64,000 nucleotides of DNA. It comes from Cryptomeria japonica (lineage: Eukaryota > Streptophyta > Pinopsida > Cupressales > Cupressaceae). Below are positions 11,783 to 22,907 of the stretch, piece by piece. The stretch's first letter is position 1. Each line of letters starts with the position of its first letter. Both the position numbers and the translations under genes were made by a program. The notes under the pieces are model-generated. The model made no database searches, was not told the origin of the DNA, and was given only the letters and a program-made list of their open reading frames with translations. Location: positions 115,827,140-115,891,139 of the forward strand of contig NC_081410.1 of assembly GCF_030272615.1 (NCBI RefSeq), given 5' to 3'.

Positions 11783-13431
11783 AGTTTCGGTTGTGAGATT
11801 GATTGGATGAATACTTTGTTTTGACCTTGAAGTCTACTTAGTCGAATAGAAGGTTTGATATCTCCCTATTGATATGACTAAGCATGTGAAATGATATGAT
11901 AAAGCTTCCTGATATTGGAAACTAGATGGATTTGACTAACTTGGAAAGTTAAATTGGTATTTTGATGTTTGATATAGGTTGATTTGAAACTTGTGATCAC
12001 TAGTTGATACCTCTGTGATTTGGAAGATGAAAATCTGTCTGCGATAATTGAAAAGAAAAGACCTCTTAAAAGGGTATTTAGATCTGTTTTTGTTTTATGA
12101 TAATTCCTGTTAGATAAGCCTTTGTTTCAAATGTGCTAATCAAATGCGCTACAATATTGTTCAACTGTGCCACATGATTATCCAAATGCGCTACTCTGTG
12201 TTTCCTATGCGCCACTGTTTGGGTTTAATGAGCTACATGATATCTTATATGCGCTACAGGTTTACTCAAATGCACTACTGAATCTTTCCTATGTGCCACT
12301 ATTTGGGTTGAATGTGCTACAAGATATCTTAATTTGCGTCATAGGTTTACTCAAACACGCTACTTTGTGTTTTGCCCGACTTGACTCAAATTTTGAACTG
12401 ATTTTTGGATGTTTGATTTTCTTGCAAGATGTTTTAGGAATTCTGACAAAATACACAACAAGCATGAAGACAAATGGTCATTCTAATTCTAAACATTGAG
12501 TGTATGTTTGTTTGAGGATGTGTTCAAATCCTCGATGTTTTCACTAGTTTGGACATAAGAAAAACACGCGAAGTAGACTCTTTAATCAAGGGTCATCAAT
12601 AATACCATAGCCCACATTTGGATATTCCTTTAGCTCAAACAACCATGTCACCTCCTAAAGGGCGCTTATTTTTTGCCTTTGTCTGGATATTAACTCAAAG
12701 AGGATTGCTCCTCAATTGAATCGTTATCCTGGGAGATGTATAGTGAGTGTCTTGGGGGCAGATTCTTCCCCACCCTTGCACTATGCTATTATCAATGTAT
12801 GGATACTGACTCGACGAGGGTTCTATTTCTAAAGTTCATAATTAGGCTTCCATATGGTCTTCAGTGATAAACTCCCTCGGGAGTCTTCCCAACCTTTAGA
12901 ACAAAGGCTTTACATATCACAAGGATACTAGGGGAAGGCTAATCACCGATAAAAACCGTTGGAGGGGATTTTCATCAGCTTCCACATTTGATTATAGTGG
13001 GTTGGAATACTTGGCTAAAATTCATTCCCCACTTAGATCATTCCCTTCTCACCGCCCCCCTCAAGGCAACTAGAAAAGGTAGGCCCTCTAAAGGTTTTAA
13101 TTACTTGAAATTAAATAAATCATGAAGGAGTGAGTCTGGATTTTTGGTCACCCAATTAAGGGGAGAGCATATACCTTTCACTTAAGACAAATCAAACAAT
13201 GATTGATTTTAAACATTCATGACAATTGTTTTCTAAGTCCTAATTGGAGATGTTGCCCCAATCAAACATGGTGTTCTTTTTACCCACAAAGCAATGATTT
13301 TCTAAATTAGGAAAATGAAATCTTGGTCAACAAAAATAAAAAATTCTTTGCAAAATTGACAAGTGGATTGTTCTTTTTGCTTGCAAGAAAATGATTGATT
13401 GTTCTTTTTACTTTGCAAGAAAATAAAGTTT
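11783..13431 (-). other. gypsy-1 leader, inner part
   Basis: Between gag and the nested element no domain is visible. The stretch contains the 21-bp array at 12131-12363 and, near 13350-13431, repeats of the type GTTCTTTTTACTTGCAAGAAA that resume on the other side of the nested insertion (16270-16420). It is the internal leader of gypsy-1. Confidence 0.6.
12131..12363 (-). repeat. 21-bp phased ATGCGCYAC array (array 1)
   Basis: ATGCGCTAC-type cores on the plus strand occur at 12144, 12165, 12186, 12207, 12228, 12249, 12270, 12291 and 12312, each 21 bp apart; two less clear units follow. A higher-order copy of four units (84 bp) is visible from TTTCCTATGCGCCAC to the next TTTCCTATGTGCCAC. Read on the minus strand, the sense of the element, the frame gives Val-Ala-His every seven residues, as in VAHLDNHVAQLNNIVAHL, with one stop inside. 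Confidence 0.88.
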
Positions 13432-13436
13432 GTTTT
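13432..13436. repeat. Target-site duplication GTTTT (left)
   Basis: GTTTT precedes the TGTTAGAATTAGC start of the nested element and recurs at 16213-16217 right after its end. Confidence 0.8.
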
Positions 13437-13750
13437 TGTTAGAATTAGCTTTTATTAGCTAATAATTATTTATTTAATTATTAGTCTATTATACTCTATG
13501 CTTAAGCTAAACTTAGGAATCTTATAATTCTTTAGGGTTTTGAGTATCCTCTGATAAGGATTCTCTCTTTGTATTTTCATAACAACTGTAATTATTGAAT
13601 TGCAGTCTTGTTGCACAATCAATATGACTCCTCTTTTCTGGATCTCTGAATTCTGGCCTCCATAGCTTTTTTGCTTCTCTTCTTTTGTGACAGGTTTGCA
13701 TGCAGGTGATCTTTGGGAGCTATAGAGTTTATTTTTACTCAACTCCAATA
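13437..13750 (+). repeat. 5' LTR of nested pol-less element
   Basis: This 314-bp LTR matches 15884-16212. It begins TGTTAGAATTAGC and ends CAACTCCAATA, directly followed by a primer site. The end is ATA rather than the usual CA, supported by the matching end of the other copy and by the target duplication. Confidence 0.88.
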
Positions 13751-13762
13751 TGGTATCAGAGC
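13751..13762 (+). promoter_or_regulatory. Primer binding site, initiator tRNA-Met type
   Basis: TGGTATCAGAGC follows the LTR without a gap. This 12-mer is complementary to the 3' end of plant initiator tRNA-Met and is typical of copia elements. Confidence 0.9.
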
Positions 13763-14159
13763 TCCAGATTTGCATGCCCCTGTTCTCTTCATGAGAGTTT
13801 TTGGGCCTTGTTCTTCAAATCTGTGTATTCGGGGGTTTATGCAGTTGCTTTTTTCCATTTCTGGGGGTAGCTGATTTTTGGTACATTTTGGTTCCAAAAG
13901 GACCTCATGGTTGGATTTAGGAGGCCGTTTCCATGAATTTTGATATAAAATTCGATATATTTTGGTGTCAGGTATTTTGGAGGCAAAAAAATTTTAGGCC
14001 CCAAAATGTATGGCCTCGTACACGTAGATCGAGAAAAAAATGTTTTTTGGGCATTTTAATGGCTTACCCATGCCAGATTTCCAATTTGTTTTGCAGCACC
14101 TTTAATAAAAAAGGTTTCGTTTTTGTTTTTTTAAAACAAAAAAAAAGCTTTTTGGGGGG

Positions 14160-14440
14160 CCGGCGACCTGTGTAGGTCTGTACACCCTATTGCAGATCGT
14201 GGAGCCCGCTGCTGGAGCCCGCCTCCGCTCGCCAGGCGCCAAGGCCCTAACGTCGCCAGGCCCCTCGCCAGTCATGCCCGCCTGCCGGCCGCCAAGGCCT
14301 TGACGCCGCCAGGCCCACTCGCTCAGGCCTTTCCGCCCTTGTTGACTGTCGCCAAGCCCCACTGCCTGCCAATCTCCCACCGACCGCCCGCCGCCCCAGT
14401 ACCATTCCCACGCCGCCCAGGAGCCATCGACCTGTCTCCG
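14160..14440. other. GC-rich CpG-containing block in pol-less element
   Basis: This interval is strongly GC-rich, rich in CGCC and GCCGG words and in CpG, unlike everything around it. Short frames on both strands are open through it (for example 14102-14380 minus), which is expected of GC-rich DNA. It resembles the structured leaders of some plant LTR elements. No protein family is recognised. Confidence 0.6.
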
Positions 14441-15875
14441 ATGATCAGGATTTTGTGCCGAGCATCGAAAAAAATTTTGATGAGTTTTTCTAGGCAGATT
14501 GTTTTTTGGGTGGTGACGGCCATACGACCATCAAAATTATGCTCCCAGACAGATGCCGTCAGCACTGTGTAGGCAACTTTCAGGCCTCTTCTGGGCCCAT
14601 CCGGAGCACCTTCAGTCTTTTGGCCATATCTTGGGCATACAAAGGCATTTTTCGACAAATATTATATCGTCGAAAAGATCTTTTCGAGCTCTATCCAGAT
14701 CTGGAGGTTTGAACTTTTGATTTTGCTTGTTTGATGGAGTTTTTTGTTGTCAAAGCTAGAGGTTCATTTTTCCACTTCAGGAGACACAACTTGAGCATCC
14801 GAACTCCATTTTTTGAAAACTTTATATCATTGGAAAGCTTGTTCTGTGTTCTTTCCATTCATATGAGTTTTCTTTCCAGATTCCGCTCCATATATATTTT
14901 ATTTAGTTTTTTGCTTTTCAACACTCTGGTGAATATCTTGAATGTTTCAGGTCCTGGGATCTCTTTCTTTGAATAGGATGTCTCGTATTTGGCTATTATT
15001 TTTGTTTCTAGTCTTCTGTCTCTTCTGATCATTCTAGCATTTTATTTATGCAAATGCACTGAGATAAAGTGCCACCATTCATTGTATACTTTGGATCTTG
15101 CACATCTTGTGCCTTATTGTACATGCACTACTTATAAAGTGCCATGGGGGGTTGATGTTTGCCTTTGTTTGCCATCTGTCTTTGTCACGTGAGTGTTCCT
15201 TCCACAACATTAGCCTCATGATGTGTGTCAAGTGAGTGTTCCTTCCATAACACTATGTACTTTCTCTGCACCTTCAATGTTCTTGGTTCTTCATCATGTA
15301 GTTCTTGTTGGCCGTTCTTTTCAGTGTACTTGTCCCTCTCCCTTTTTAGCATTATGAGGAGGTTTGATATGTTGTTCTAATGCTTCCTTGGTTCGATTGA
15401 TCAACTCTTCAGGCTTTGGTGTTTCATGCCATCTGTATCTTCGAGTTCAGTTGTTTGCCTTTGTTTGCCATTTGATTCGAGTAGTGTCATTTGAGGGAAA
15501 TCATGTAGATTATAGTCTTGTCTACCTGGTCATGTTCTATTTTAGTGGAGGTTCTTCAGATTAACAGTTACTCTTCGATAATGTTTGCAACTATTTCATG
15601 CTTCAGTGGTGTTCTTCTTGCTCTTTTTTTGTTCCTATCTTCTGGAACACTCTTGTTTGGAGGCTTCTTAGTCCTTCACTTGAGCTTTCATCTCTTCTTG
15701 GAGAGGAGTTTTGTTCCCACAGGGTTTTCTTCTTTTTCTCCACTTTATAGAGATTTTATTGTACTTGGGTACCTCATCAGGCCTAGTTGTTGGGACCTAT
15801 TGTTGCTTTCATGCATTTTTTTTACATACTTTTTTAGTCTTTAGTTATTTTTTAGCTACTCCCTAAGTTCATCTT

Positions 15876-15883
15876 AAGGGGGG
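15876..15883 (+). promoter_or_regulatory. Polypurine tract of nested element
   Basis: AAGGGGGG lies directly before the TGTTAGAG start of the 3' LTR. Confidence 0.8.
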
Positions 15884-16212
15884 TGTTAGAGTTATCTTTT
15901 ATTAGCTAATAATTATTTATATAATTATTAGTTTATTATACTCTATGCTTAAGCGAAACTTAGGAATCTTATAATTTTTTAGGGTTTTATCCTTTAGGGT
16001 TTCGAGTGTCCTCTTATATGGATTCTCTCTTTGTATTTTCATAACAACTTTAATTATTGAATTGCTTTCTTGTTGCACAATCAATATGATTCCTCTTTTC
16101 TGGATCTTTGAATTCTGGCCTCTATAGCTTTTTTGCTTCTCTCCTTCTGTGACAGGTTTGCATGTAGGTGATCTTTGGGAGTTGTAGAGTTGATTTTTCC
16201 TCAACTCCAATA
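15884..16212 (+). repeat. 3' LTR of nested pol-less element
   Basis: This 329-bp copy of 13437-13750 differs by scattered substitutions and a small insertion near 15990. It ends CCAATA and is followed by the GTTTT duplication. The visible divergence shows that the insertion is not recent. Confidence 0.88.
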
Positions 16213-16217
16213 GTTTT

Positions 16218-16824
16218 ATTTATTTTAAACCCCAAATGACAATGACCTTCCTAAAATAAATGAGTATGAAACTTTGTTCTTTTAAAGCCTTTGCAAGAGG
16301 AAGTGAAGTTCTTTTTTAGAGTTCAAAATGAAATATGAAGTTCCTTTTATGCACCAAAAGAAATATGAAGTTCTTTTTAACTTGCAAAATGAAAGAGGTG
16401 AGTCCTTTTTAAATCAACTTTGAAAAATAAGTAAAAAATAACTATTCCGCTTAAAACCTGTAAAACCATTGTTAAAACCTGCAAGGAAAATCAGTTAGCA
16501 ACCTGCAAAAATGAAATGGTGGGCTAGACAAGCCTAAATTTTAAACCTTGTTACAAATTTCTTCTCTATTTTATATGTGCTAAAACAAAGAACATATGCG
16601 CCACAAAATGTTGTATATGCAGTAGAAAAGACATCAAATGCGCCACATTATCAGTCATATGCGCTAAATAACTTCTCAAACGTGCTATTACAGTGGTCAG
16701 ATGCGCTAAATCATGATGTATATGTGCTAGAAAAAGAGGTATATGCACTAGACCGATGAAATGCATGTTCAAAAATTCCTGTAGATCATCCTACAAAAAA
16801 AAAAGGTTAGAAATGTCTAAAAAT
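16218..16824 (-). other. gypsy-1 leader, outer part
   Basis: This is the continuation of the leader after the nested insertion. It contains GAAATATGAAGTTCTTTTT-like repeats (16270-16420) and array 2 at 16575-16750. No domain is recognised. Confidence 0.6.
16575..16750 (-). repeat. 21-bp phased ATGCGCYA array (array 2)
   Basis: Plus-strand cores at 16575, 16596, 16617, 16638, 16659, 16680, 16701, 16722 and 16743 are exactly 21 bp apart although the spacers differ. On the minus strand the frame 16566-16772 is open for 68 residues and places Ala-His every seven residues, as in LAHLTTVIARLRSYLAHM. It is the same motif and orientation as array 1. Confidence 0.92.
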
Positions 16825-16851
16825 GGGGTTCAAGCCCCACGATGGGCACCA
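16825..16851 (-). promoter_or_regulatory. gypsy-1 primer binding site, long tRNA match
   Basis: The plus strand reads GGGGTTCAAGCCCCACGATG followed by GGCACCA, which has the form of a tRNA 3' end (T-arm with TTCAAGC loop, acceptor strand and a terminal ACCA). The minus strand is therefore a primer site beginning TGGTGCCCATCGTGGGG, eight bases inside the LTR. The isoacceptor is not assigned. It is not the initiator Met sequence. Confidence 0.85.
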
Positions 16852-16859
16852 AAAATATA

Positions 16860-18372
16860 TGCCTTGAAGTCTAGAAATATTGCAAATGAGAAACAAATCA
16901 AGCACAACAATGAAATATTATGTTAGAGGTTAGAAATCATAAAACAAACAAATGAAACCAAACTCTAAGCATGTCTCATTGTCCTCTATCTCCAAGGATT
17001 CCTTAGATTCAAGGTGGCTCTAAGATTGGAAGAGCACTTGATCTTGGAACGACTACTCAAAGAATGAGAGATAGTGTATGATTTAAGATCTAAATGAATG
17101 CAACTAAGATCTTACTAATGAGATAATATTATGCAAAACTAGATATATTACCAAAATGAGAGATTTAGTGTGAGATTAAGCTAGCATGAGAATGATATGA
17201 AGATGATATGGAACTAGCATTATATATTAAGACATGATATGCAAAAACATGATATGAAATCTATGCTATGATGCTTACTACAATGATCTCAAAGAGAGGC
17301 TAAAATGCTAAATGCTATGTGACTATAGTGTAGATGCATACAAACTTGGATCCTTAAATTAATGGAGGAAAAGGGGTCTCTATTTATAGAAGAAATTATC
17401 AAATGAATGGTCAAGATCGAGAAATCTTAACAAGGGGAAGGATTGAAATTTATTCAATCCATGTGGGGTTTTTCAATCCAATCCTAGGTTGACAAATGTC
17501 ACCCTGAGGAGGCTTGAGAGGAGATGTAAGAGGCATTAAATGTTTGGGAAGACATGGTGGTTACCTTAGGAGGTAAGGTTATGGCTGAGTTAGTTGATAA
17601 CTAGTGGATAAAGGTTTTACCTAGGGGGTAAAGTCTTGTGCAAAGGTTAATGAGGTAACCATGATCAAAGAAATGAGTGCTTGATGAGACCCCTAGGTTA
17701 GATGAGGGTTGAGTTAGAGGGAAAGTCACTCTCCATGGGTGAAATTTGGATTAACCATTAATGGTTAAGAAGACTTGGGAGACAAATTTGTAAGAGCCTT
17801 ACTAATTTGGGGAACTCAACAAGTTAACTTGTTGAAGAGATAAAGTCTTTAATGCATTTAGAAGACTTTCTTCCAAATTTGGAGAAGTGACTTCCCCAAT
17901 TTAGGGATGTGACATGGTATAAGGATTAAGGCTAGTTAAGTGGGATTAGAGGGGTTCTAGAAGAATTCTTAGGATGCAAGTGGGAAATGTAGGAAGATGC
18001 AAGTAGGAGATATTGGGATTTTAATTAAAATAAATGTTTTATTTCAATTAAATGGATGCAACTTGCATTTGTAGTAAAGTGGAAGTAGGGGGGGAGGTTT
18101 ATAAATAAATTTGATTTATTTATATACATGGATGATTTTAATTAAATGCAAATTTAATTAAAATGGTGAAAAGTGGATTTAATTAAAAAAATAAAATTTA
18201 TTTAATTAATTTATAGAAAGGGGAATTAATCAAATATTTGATTTTGATTAATAGTTGGTCTAGAAGAAAAAGGGATATATTAAATAAACCTTAGTTTAAT
18301 TAATAGGTGGATAAATGATAATTAAACAAATAAAATTTATTTAATTAAGTGTGCAAGTTTTAAGCATCTACA
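16860..18372 (-). repeat. 5' LTR of gypsy-1 (1.5 kb)
   Basis: Read on the minus strand the LTR starts TGTAGATGC at 18372 and ends CTTCAAGGCA at 16860. Its left-strand equivalent is the partial LTR at 1-650. It contains a good TATA box at 17380-17389. The outer flank at 18373 begins AATGCAAATACG; the matching target duplication would lie outside the window. Confidence 0.9.
17380..17389 (-). promoter_or_regulatory. TATA box of gypsy-1 LTR
   Basis: The minus strand reads CTATAAATAG in the middle of the LTR, in front of an A/G-rich stretch. It is the best TATA match in this LTR and would place transcription start near 17355. Confidence 0.6.
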
Positions 18373-20610
18373 AATGCAAATACGAAAGTGAAGAAGATGA
18401 TTATGGGTCCCTACTATTGAGGCAAGGATGAGATCCATCACGAGTATACAATCAATTTTTATCCGATAGGAGGGAAAGAGAGAGACTATGTAGCCCCCCA
18501 TAATATGTAATCTCTTCAATAAATGATGAGTTCTTGAAGAAAAAACATGATCCAATGCCTTCAAACATTTCTTCCTTTGGAAAGAAATAATGCCAACTAC
18601 AAATGTGAGAATGCTTTCCATTTTGGATAGGAATTGGTACGAAGAAGAATCTAGATGTATGATGATTGTCTCTAAAATTTGTTCACGTGTTGCAATATCT
18701 ATTAATGATAATGATGCCACAATCAAATTGGTTCTATGCTCAATCAAAAGAGAATGTGACAAACTAGGATCAAATGGTAACTGATGTTAGACAAGATCCA
18801 AAGACAGGTGATATGACAACAACTATGATGGGGTTGTGATAGAAAAGAGATATAACTGCTCAAGTTTGTCTTTCAAATTTGAAATGCGAGACTCCACAAA
18901 TGGGTTTGAAATACTTGTCAAGTAATCATCCTACAAAGATGGATACGAAAGACTATGATATACCTGCTACAAAGAATCACTGGAAGCTTCAAAGAAGCAT
19001 CTTTGAACTCTAATGTAGTAACAAAAGATGGATTTGTGATCTCAATTTGAGAAATGGGAGCAATAACTATAAAGAGGTTCAAGTATTGTATCATATTGAA
19101 GCTTCTCTAACATATCATCATGAAAAATTATATTGTCTACATCAAATGGAACAAAGAAATTTGATGCAAGATCATATAGGAATGGAGGATTTTGTAGATC
19201 TCCATAGATCTCTCAAGTTTTGGTCCAAAGTATGGGATCTCTCAAGTTTTGGTCCCAAGTATGCATGGGCACCTGATTCTTGAGATTTGATAGTAAATGT
19301 CCCAAAAGATGCTTGCACTAATGCTTGTACTAATCAATTTATAATGTGACGATTTTTATCACCCCAAAATGATTTCTTTCATTGTGTGTCTAGCTTTAGG
19401 GATAAGTCCATAAAGATAAGGCAAAAGATCAAGCCACCTATAATGTCACGATTTGTTTGATCAAGAATCATAATTGTCTTTAGTTAGAATGACTATGGAA
19501 GGATTAGTTGCATAACCCATGATTATTACAAGATACACTTTTCAAAATGATAAAATTGAAGATCAATACATATCAAGAAGCTAAAATGAATTGATTTGAT
19601 CAAAGCATACCTTCCCAAGGGCAACGTGTCAAAATAATAATTCAGAATGTGAATATGCCAAAAAATGAATAAAATGTGCATGAGATTGAATTTGGAAAAC
19701 AATGCATAGTTGACTTGATAGAGCTCCTAAATATATTTCTGATGTTGTAGGAATTGCAAAAATATGAGATTTAAGTAAAAAGTTGAGCTTAGGGACAAAA
19801 AAAGATCTAACTTCAATCATGAATTAAATGCATTCACAACAAAATCTAGCAAAAAGGCATGCACCATTGCAAAGTATGTGGAACCAACTTTTCAATGGTA
19901 TCTCATTTGCAAGATTTTGACACTTTTAGGAAAGTTATGGAAAACTTTAAAAATGGCTTATTTGGGCATTAGGGGACAAGATTTTGGCACTTTGGGGTTT
20001 CCCATGTGACTACACACTATGGTTTTCAATGTACATTTCTAAAAAAATATAGCATCATTGTTATTGGCAGTGACAATAATCGATGGGTTGGTCACATTGC
20101 TTCATTTAGTATAGACCCCAAGCGGCCACACCACTCCATCAAGGATAAACCCTACTTCTAGTGGGCTTGGAACTATGGGCTTCAACTTAATAGTGACCAT
20201 CGACTCTGAAAATAAAAAAAATGAATATGATTAATAAAAATTAATTTTGTATCGCTTACATCGATTATGACACATGATGATCCCAAGAGGGTACACAAAC
20301 TACACAAAAGCTGAATATGCTAGGTAATATGTTGTTGACATCAACTGGACACCTGTTGACACTAACAGATCAATATGAACCATATGGAACATATAGATGT
20401 ATTCAATTATATGATAAAAAGCCTACAAATTCCTCAAACTTAGAAAAACATGGATCAAATTCTTTCATCTCAAATATATTGAGTGCCATATATAGAAAAA
20501 AGGGGTTTCTAGGCTTTCTGACAAAATGGTGAGGTTTTTTTTGTCTCAAAGTGCATTCCGTAAAAGCTCCTACTTGATTATCTCTTAGATTTGAGAAGGG
20601 GCTATTTGAA
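18373..20610. other. No gene recognised; possible interior of old minus-strand element
   Basis: This 2.2 kb stretch has only short open frames (for example 18337-18762 minus and 19047-19283 plus) with no recognised domain. It ends at a primer-site-like sequence on the minus strand, so it may be the decayed interior of an old copia-type element cut on its left by gypsy-1. That reading is inference. Confidence 0.4.
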
Positions 20611-20622
20611 GCTCTAATACCA
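20611..20622 (-). promoter_or_regulatory. Degenerate primer site of an old minus-strand element
   Basis: The minus strand reads TGGTATTAGAGC, one base from the initiator tRNA-Met type site, and is preceded (at 20623 on plus) by a TGTTAGAG LTR-like terminus. The LTR would run right from 20623 and is interrupted by the copia-type element at 20733. No partner LTR was found. Confidence 0.5.
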
Positions 20623-20727
20623 TGTTAGAGTCACCACTAGACTCAAGATCCCAAGATCAACTACAAAACCAAAGGATGTCTCCCACAAGAGTAGTGAAGG
20701 CAACCTATTGCCTAATTATGGGGACAA

Positions 20728-20732
20728 TGGAT
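20728..20732. repeat. Target-site duplication TGGAT (left)
   Basis: TGGAT precedes the LTR at 20733 and recurs at 26431-26435 after the second LTR. Confidence 0.88.
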
Positions 20733-21793
20733 TGTTAGACTTGTGTGAATATTGTTGTCATTGATGTCAAACCAGTTATCTGGTTTGGATCGGACAACAT
20801 ATGTAGTATATTGAGGTCAATCCATTTACTCAATTTGGTCCAGATGTCGTATTCAGTTGGTATGTGTAGTTTTTTCTATGAGTAGATGTTGTGCATCCTA
20901 AGACGTATTGCAGTAAGATGAAGTGATTTATGGAAGATCCCTATCTCCAAAATTCTAAGTTGTGTTTTCTTTGGTCTTGATATCATTTACGTGTTTCAGT
21001 ATCAACTATTTAGGTTATGACAATTGTATCTCTTCTGAGCTTCATGTCACAGTACTCTTGGTATGCACGGAATCTGTATCTTCAGAGTTTGGAGATGTTA
21101 TGCTTAAATTTTGTGATAATAGGTCAGTATATTTGGGTTTGGATGAACCTGTCCCATTCTAGTAATCATAGTATATGTATTGGCAAATGAGAGAAGAATA
21201 GTGAGAAGTGTGAGTTGTGGACATCGAAGACAGTTGGTACATAATCAGAGTGCAGATAGTATTGCAGTAGTCCTTCACTAGATTCGTTGCAAGTTCTTAA
21301 AGATAGTTGTACAAAGATCTTTCACCAGATCTGTTGTAAGGTTTGTGAATTGTGATAAGAGCTTAACCTTGGAACTAATCTCATGCATTCAAAGATGCAA
21401 TCCTCTTTAGTTCAATATTTATTGTTGCAGTGAGCATTCCGACAATAAGCAAATTTTGTATCTTTGCAATGAGCATTCTGGTAGTGAGCCATTTTTGTAT
21501 TCAGGGAGTGAGCCACCTCTTTTGTTAAACTCTATATAACTAGTTATATTCTCTCGAGCGTTAACACTCTCTGTGGTTTTTCCCATTTGGGTTTTCCAAG
21601 TATAAATTTTGGTGTTACTTTTTTGGCTATGTTTTTCATGTTTATTCTTCATTTGCTATTTCATATGTGTTAAGCATAATTAATGAGTTTGAATTATCAA
21701 CATAAGGTTTAAGTTTGGTAACAAATTTAGAATTTATGGGAATAATGATTCACCCCCCCTCTCAGTATTTTGGTCCTTTCAACCAATCCAACA
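20733..21793 (+). repeat. 5' LTR of copia-type element 2
   Basis: The LTR starts TGTTAGACTTGTG and ends CCAATCCAACA. It matches 25177-26430, which is longer because of an AT microsatellite and other insertions. It contains the shared box TTGTCATTGATGTCAA at 20755-20770, a CACCCCCCCTCTCAG box near its end, and a TATATAAC sequence at 21533-21540. Confidence 0.93.
21533..21540 (+). promoter_or_regulatory. TATA-like box in 5' LTR of element 2
   Basis: TATATAAC sits where the second LTR has a cleaner TATAAATA (26168-26175). Confidence 0.5.
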
Positions 21794-21795
21794 AT

Positions 21796-21807
21796 TGGTA
21801 TCAGAGC
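21796..21807 (+). promoter_or_regulatory. Primer binding site of element 2
   Basis: TGGTATCAGAGC lies two bases after the LTR end, the standard initiator tRNA-Met complement. Confidence 0.92.
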
Positions 21808-21863
21808 TTTGGTCCCTTTCTTGGAAGCTTAATCACTTGAGGGAGATCCATGTTGGTTGAATC

Positions 21864-22907
21864 ATGGCACCTATGTGCATGAGCGAAGAATTTCAGTTGG
21901 ATGAAGACTTGCAGACAACTCTTGCGGATTTGGAAAGTGTTGAATAAGAGAATGAGAAATTGAAAGATAACGTGAAGGTAGAAAATGAATGTGTGCAAAA
22001 ATTGAGAGAGAAAATCAAAAAATTTAAATTGAGGTAGAAGGAGGTTAACAATTAGTTGAAGTAGGCGAATGACACTTTTAAAGATCTGATGCATAGTATT
22101 GAGGAGAAAGAAAAGATAGAGCAATCCCTGAAAGAAACAATCAAGCTAAAATATGAAGAATGTGAAAAGCTAGAGCAAGAAGTGAAGAAGATGAAGGCAG
22201 AAAATAAGGTCCTTGATAGTAGCAAGATCCTAGAAGATTTGATCAACAAGTAGAAGGCTAATTTGGACAAGACCGAACTTGGATTTCAGCCTGGTGTATG
22301 CTTGTTTAACAAAGACAAAGGCAAATAAGTTAAAGCTGAAGTGAAGGAGAAATCAGAAGATGAAGGAAAATAATGGAATCATAATACTAGTGCAAGAAGG
22401 CCATTGGTTCATCAACCTTATGCCCAAAGGTACCCATCTTTTAATGGCTATTGTTTTCAATACAATAAATTTGGATATAAGACTGCAAACTGTAGAAGAA
22501 TTCAATGTTATAGTTGCAAGAGGTTTGGTCATAAAGCAAATCACTTTAGAAATCATATTATGAACCATAATCATAATTCAGCTGAAGTAATCAAGATGAA
22601 TTACAACTATCATGGATATTGTTATACTTGCAATGACTATGGTCATAAAGCTAATCAATGTAGATATAGATCTCATCCGATAAACTCTATACGAAGGGTT
22701 ATCAGTTGTTTCAAGTGCAAGCAGTTCAAACATTATGCTAATCAATGTGGAAATAGAAATGTGAAGAAATCTGCTGAGAAGAGTGTGATGAAGAATGATG
22801 AATCAAAGAAGAAATACAATTTGGTTTGGAGAAAGAAGGAAGTGAACAAAGGAAGTGAGCCTGATGTACCAGAATTCGGTGTAGACACCTCTTCCTCCGG
22901 TAATTGA
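21864..22907 (+). pseudogene. Gag-like protein with coiled coil and zinc knuckles (element 2)
   Basis: From about 21864 the plus strand reads a Lys/Glu-rich coiled-coil region (ENEKLKDNVKVENE, CEKLEQEVKKMKAENKVLD) with several stops, then a Cys/His region in the open frame 22404-22907. Four knuckle-like units occur. CYTCNDYGHKANQC and CFKCKQFKHYANQC keep the C-x2-C-x4-H-x4-C pattern. CYSCKRFGHKANHF lost its last Cys, and the first unit is degraded. The tail is Lys/Ser-rich. The role would be RNA binding and packaging. Multiple knuckles after a coiled coil are not the usual single-knuckle copia gag. Confidence 0.75.

Larger units (their letters stand above)
13437..16212 (+). mobile_element. 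Nested non-autonomous copia-like LTR element (2.8 kb)
   Basis: Two LTRs of 314 and 329 bp, a TGGTATCAGAGC primer site, a polypurine tract and a perfect 5-bp duplication (GTTTT) define a complete insertion within the gypsy-1 leader. The 2.1 kb interior has no gag, protease, RT or integrase that I can recognise, only short open frames, so the element would depend on enzymes made elsewhere. At 2.8 kb it is too long for a TRIM and is better called a small LARD-like copia derivative. A GC-rich block lies at 14160-14440. Confidence 0.85.

Noticed and set aside
14102-14712. Protein-coding gene in the GC-rich block
   Set aside because: Overlapping open frames on both strands are explained by GC-rich composition and few AT-rich stop codons; no domain or codon pattern supports one.
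16825-16851. tRNA gene
   Set aside because: Only the 3' quarter of a tRNA is present and its position just inside an LTR fits a primer site; no D-arm or anticodon arm precedes it.
18337-18762. Copia gag on the minus strand
   Set aside because: Some phrases resemble gag spacing, but the frame overlaps the gypsy-1 LTR end and no knuckle or further gag motif supports it.
22404-22907. Host CCHC zinc-finger gene
   Set aside because: It lies between a primer site and a polypurine tract of an LTR element, so it is element gag-like sequence.
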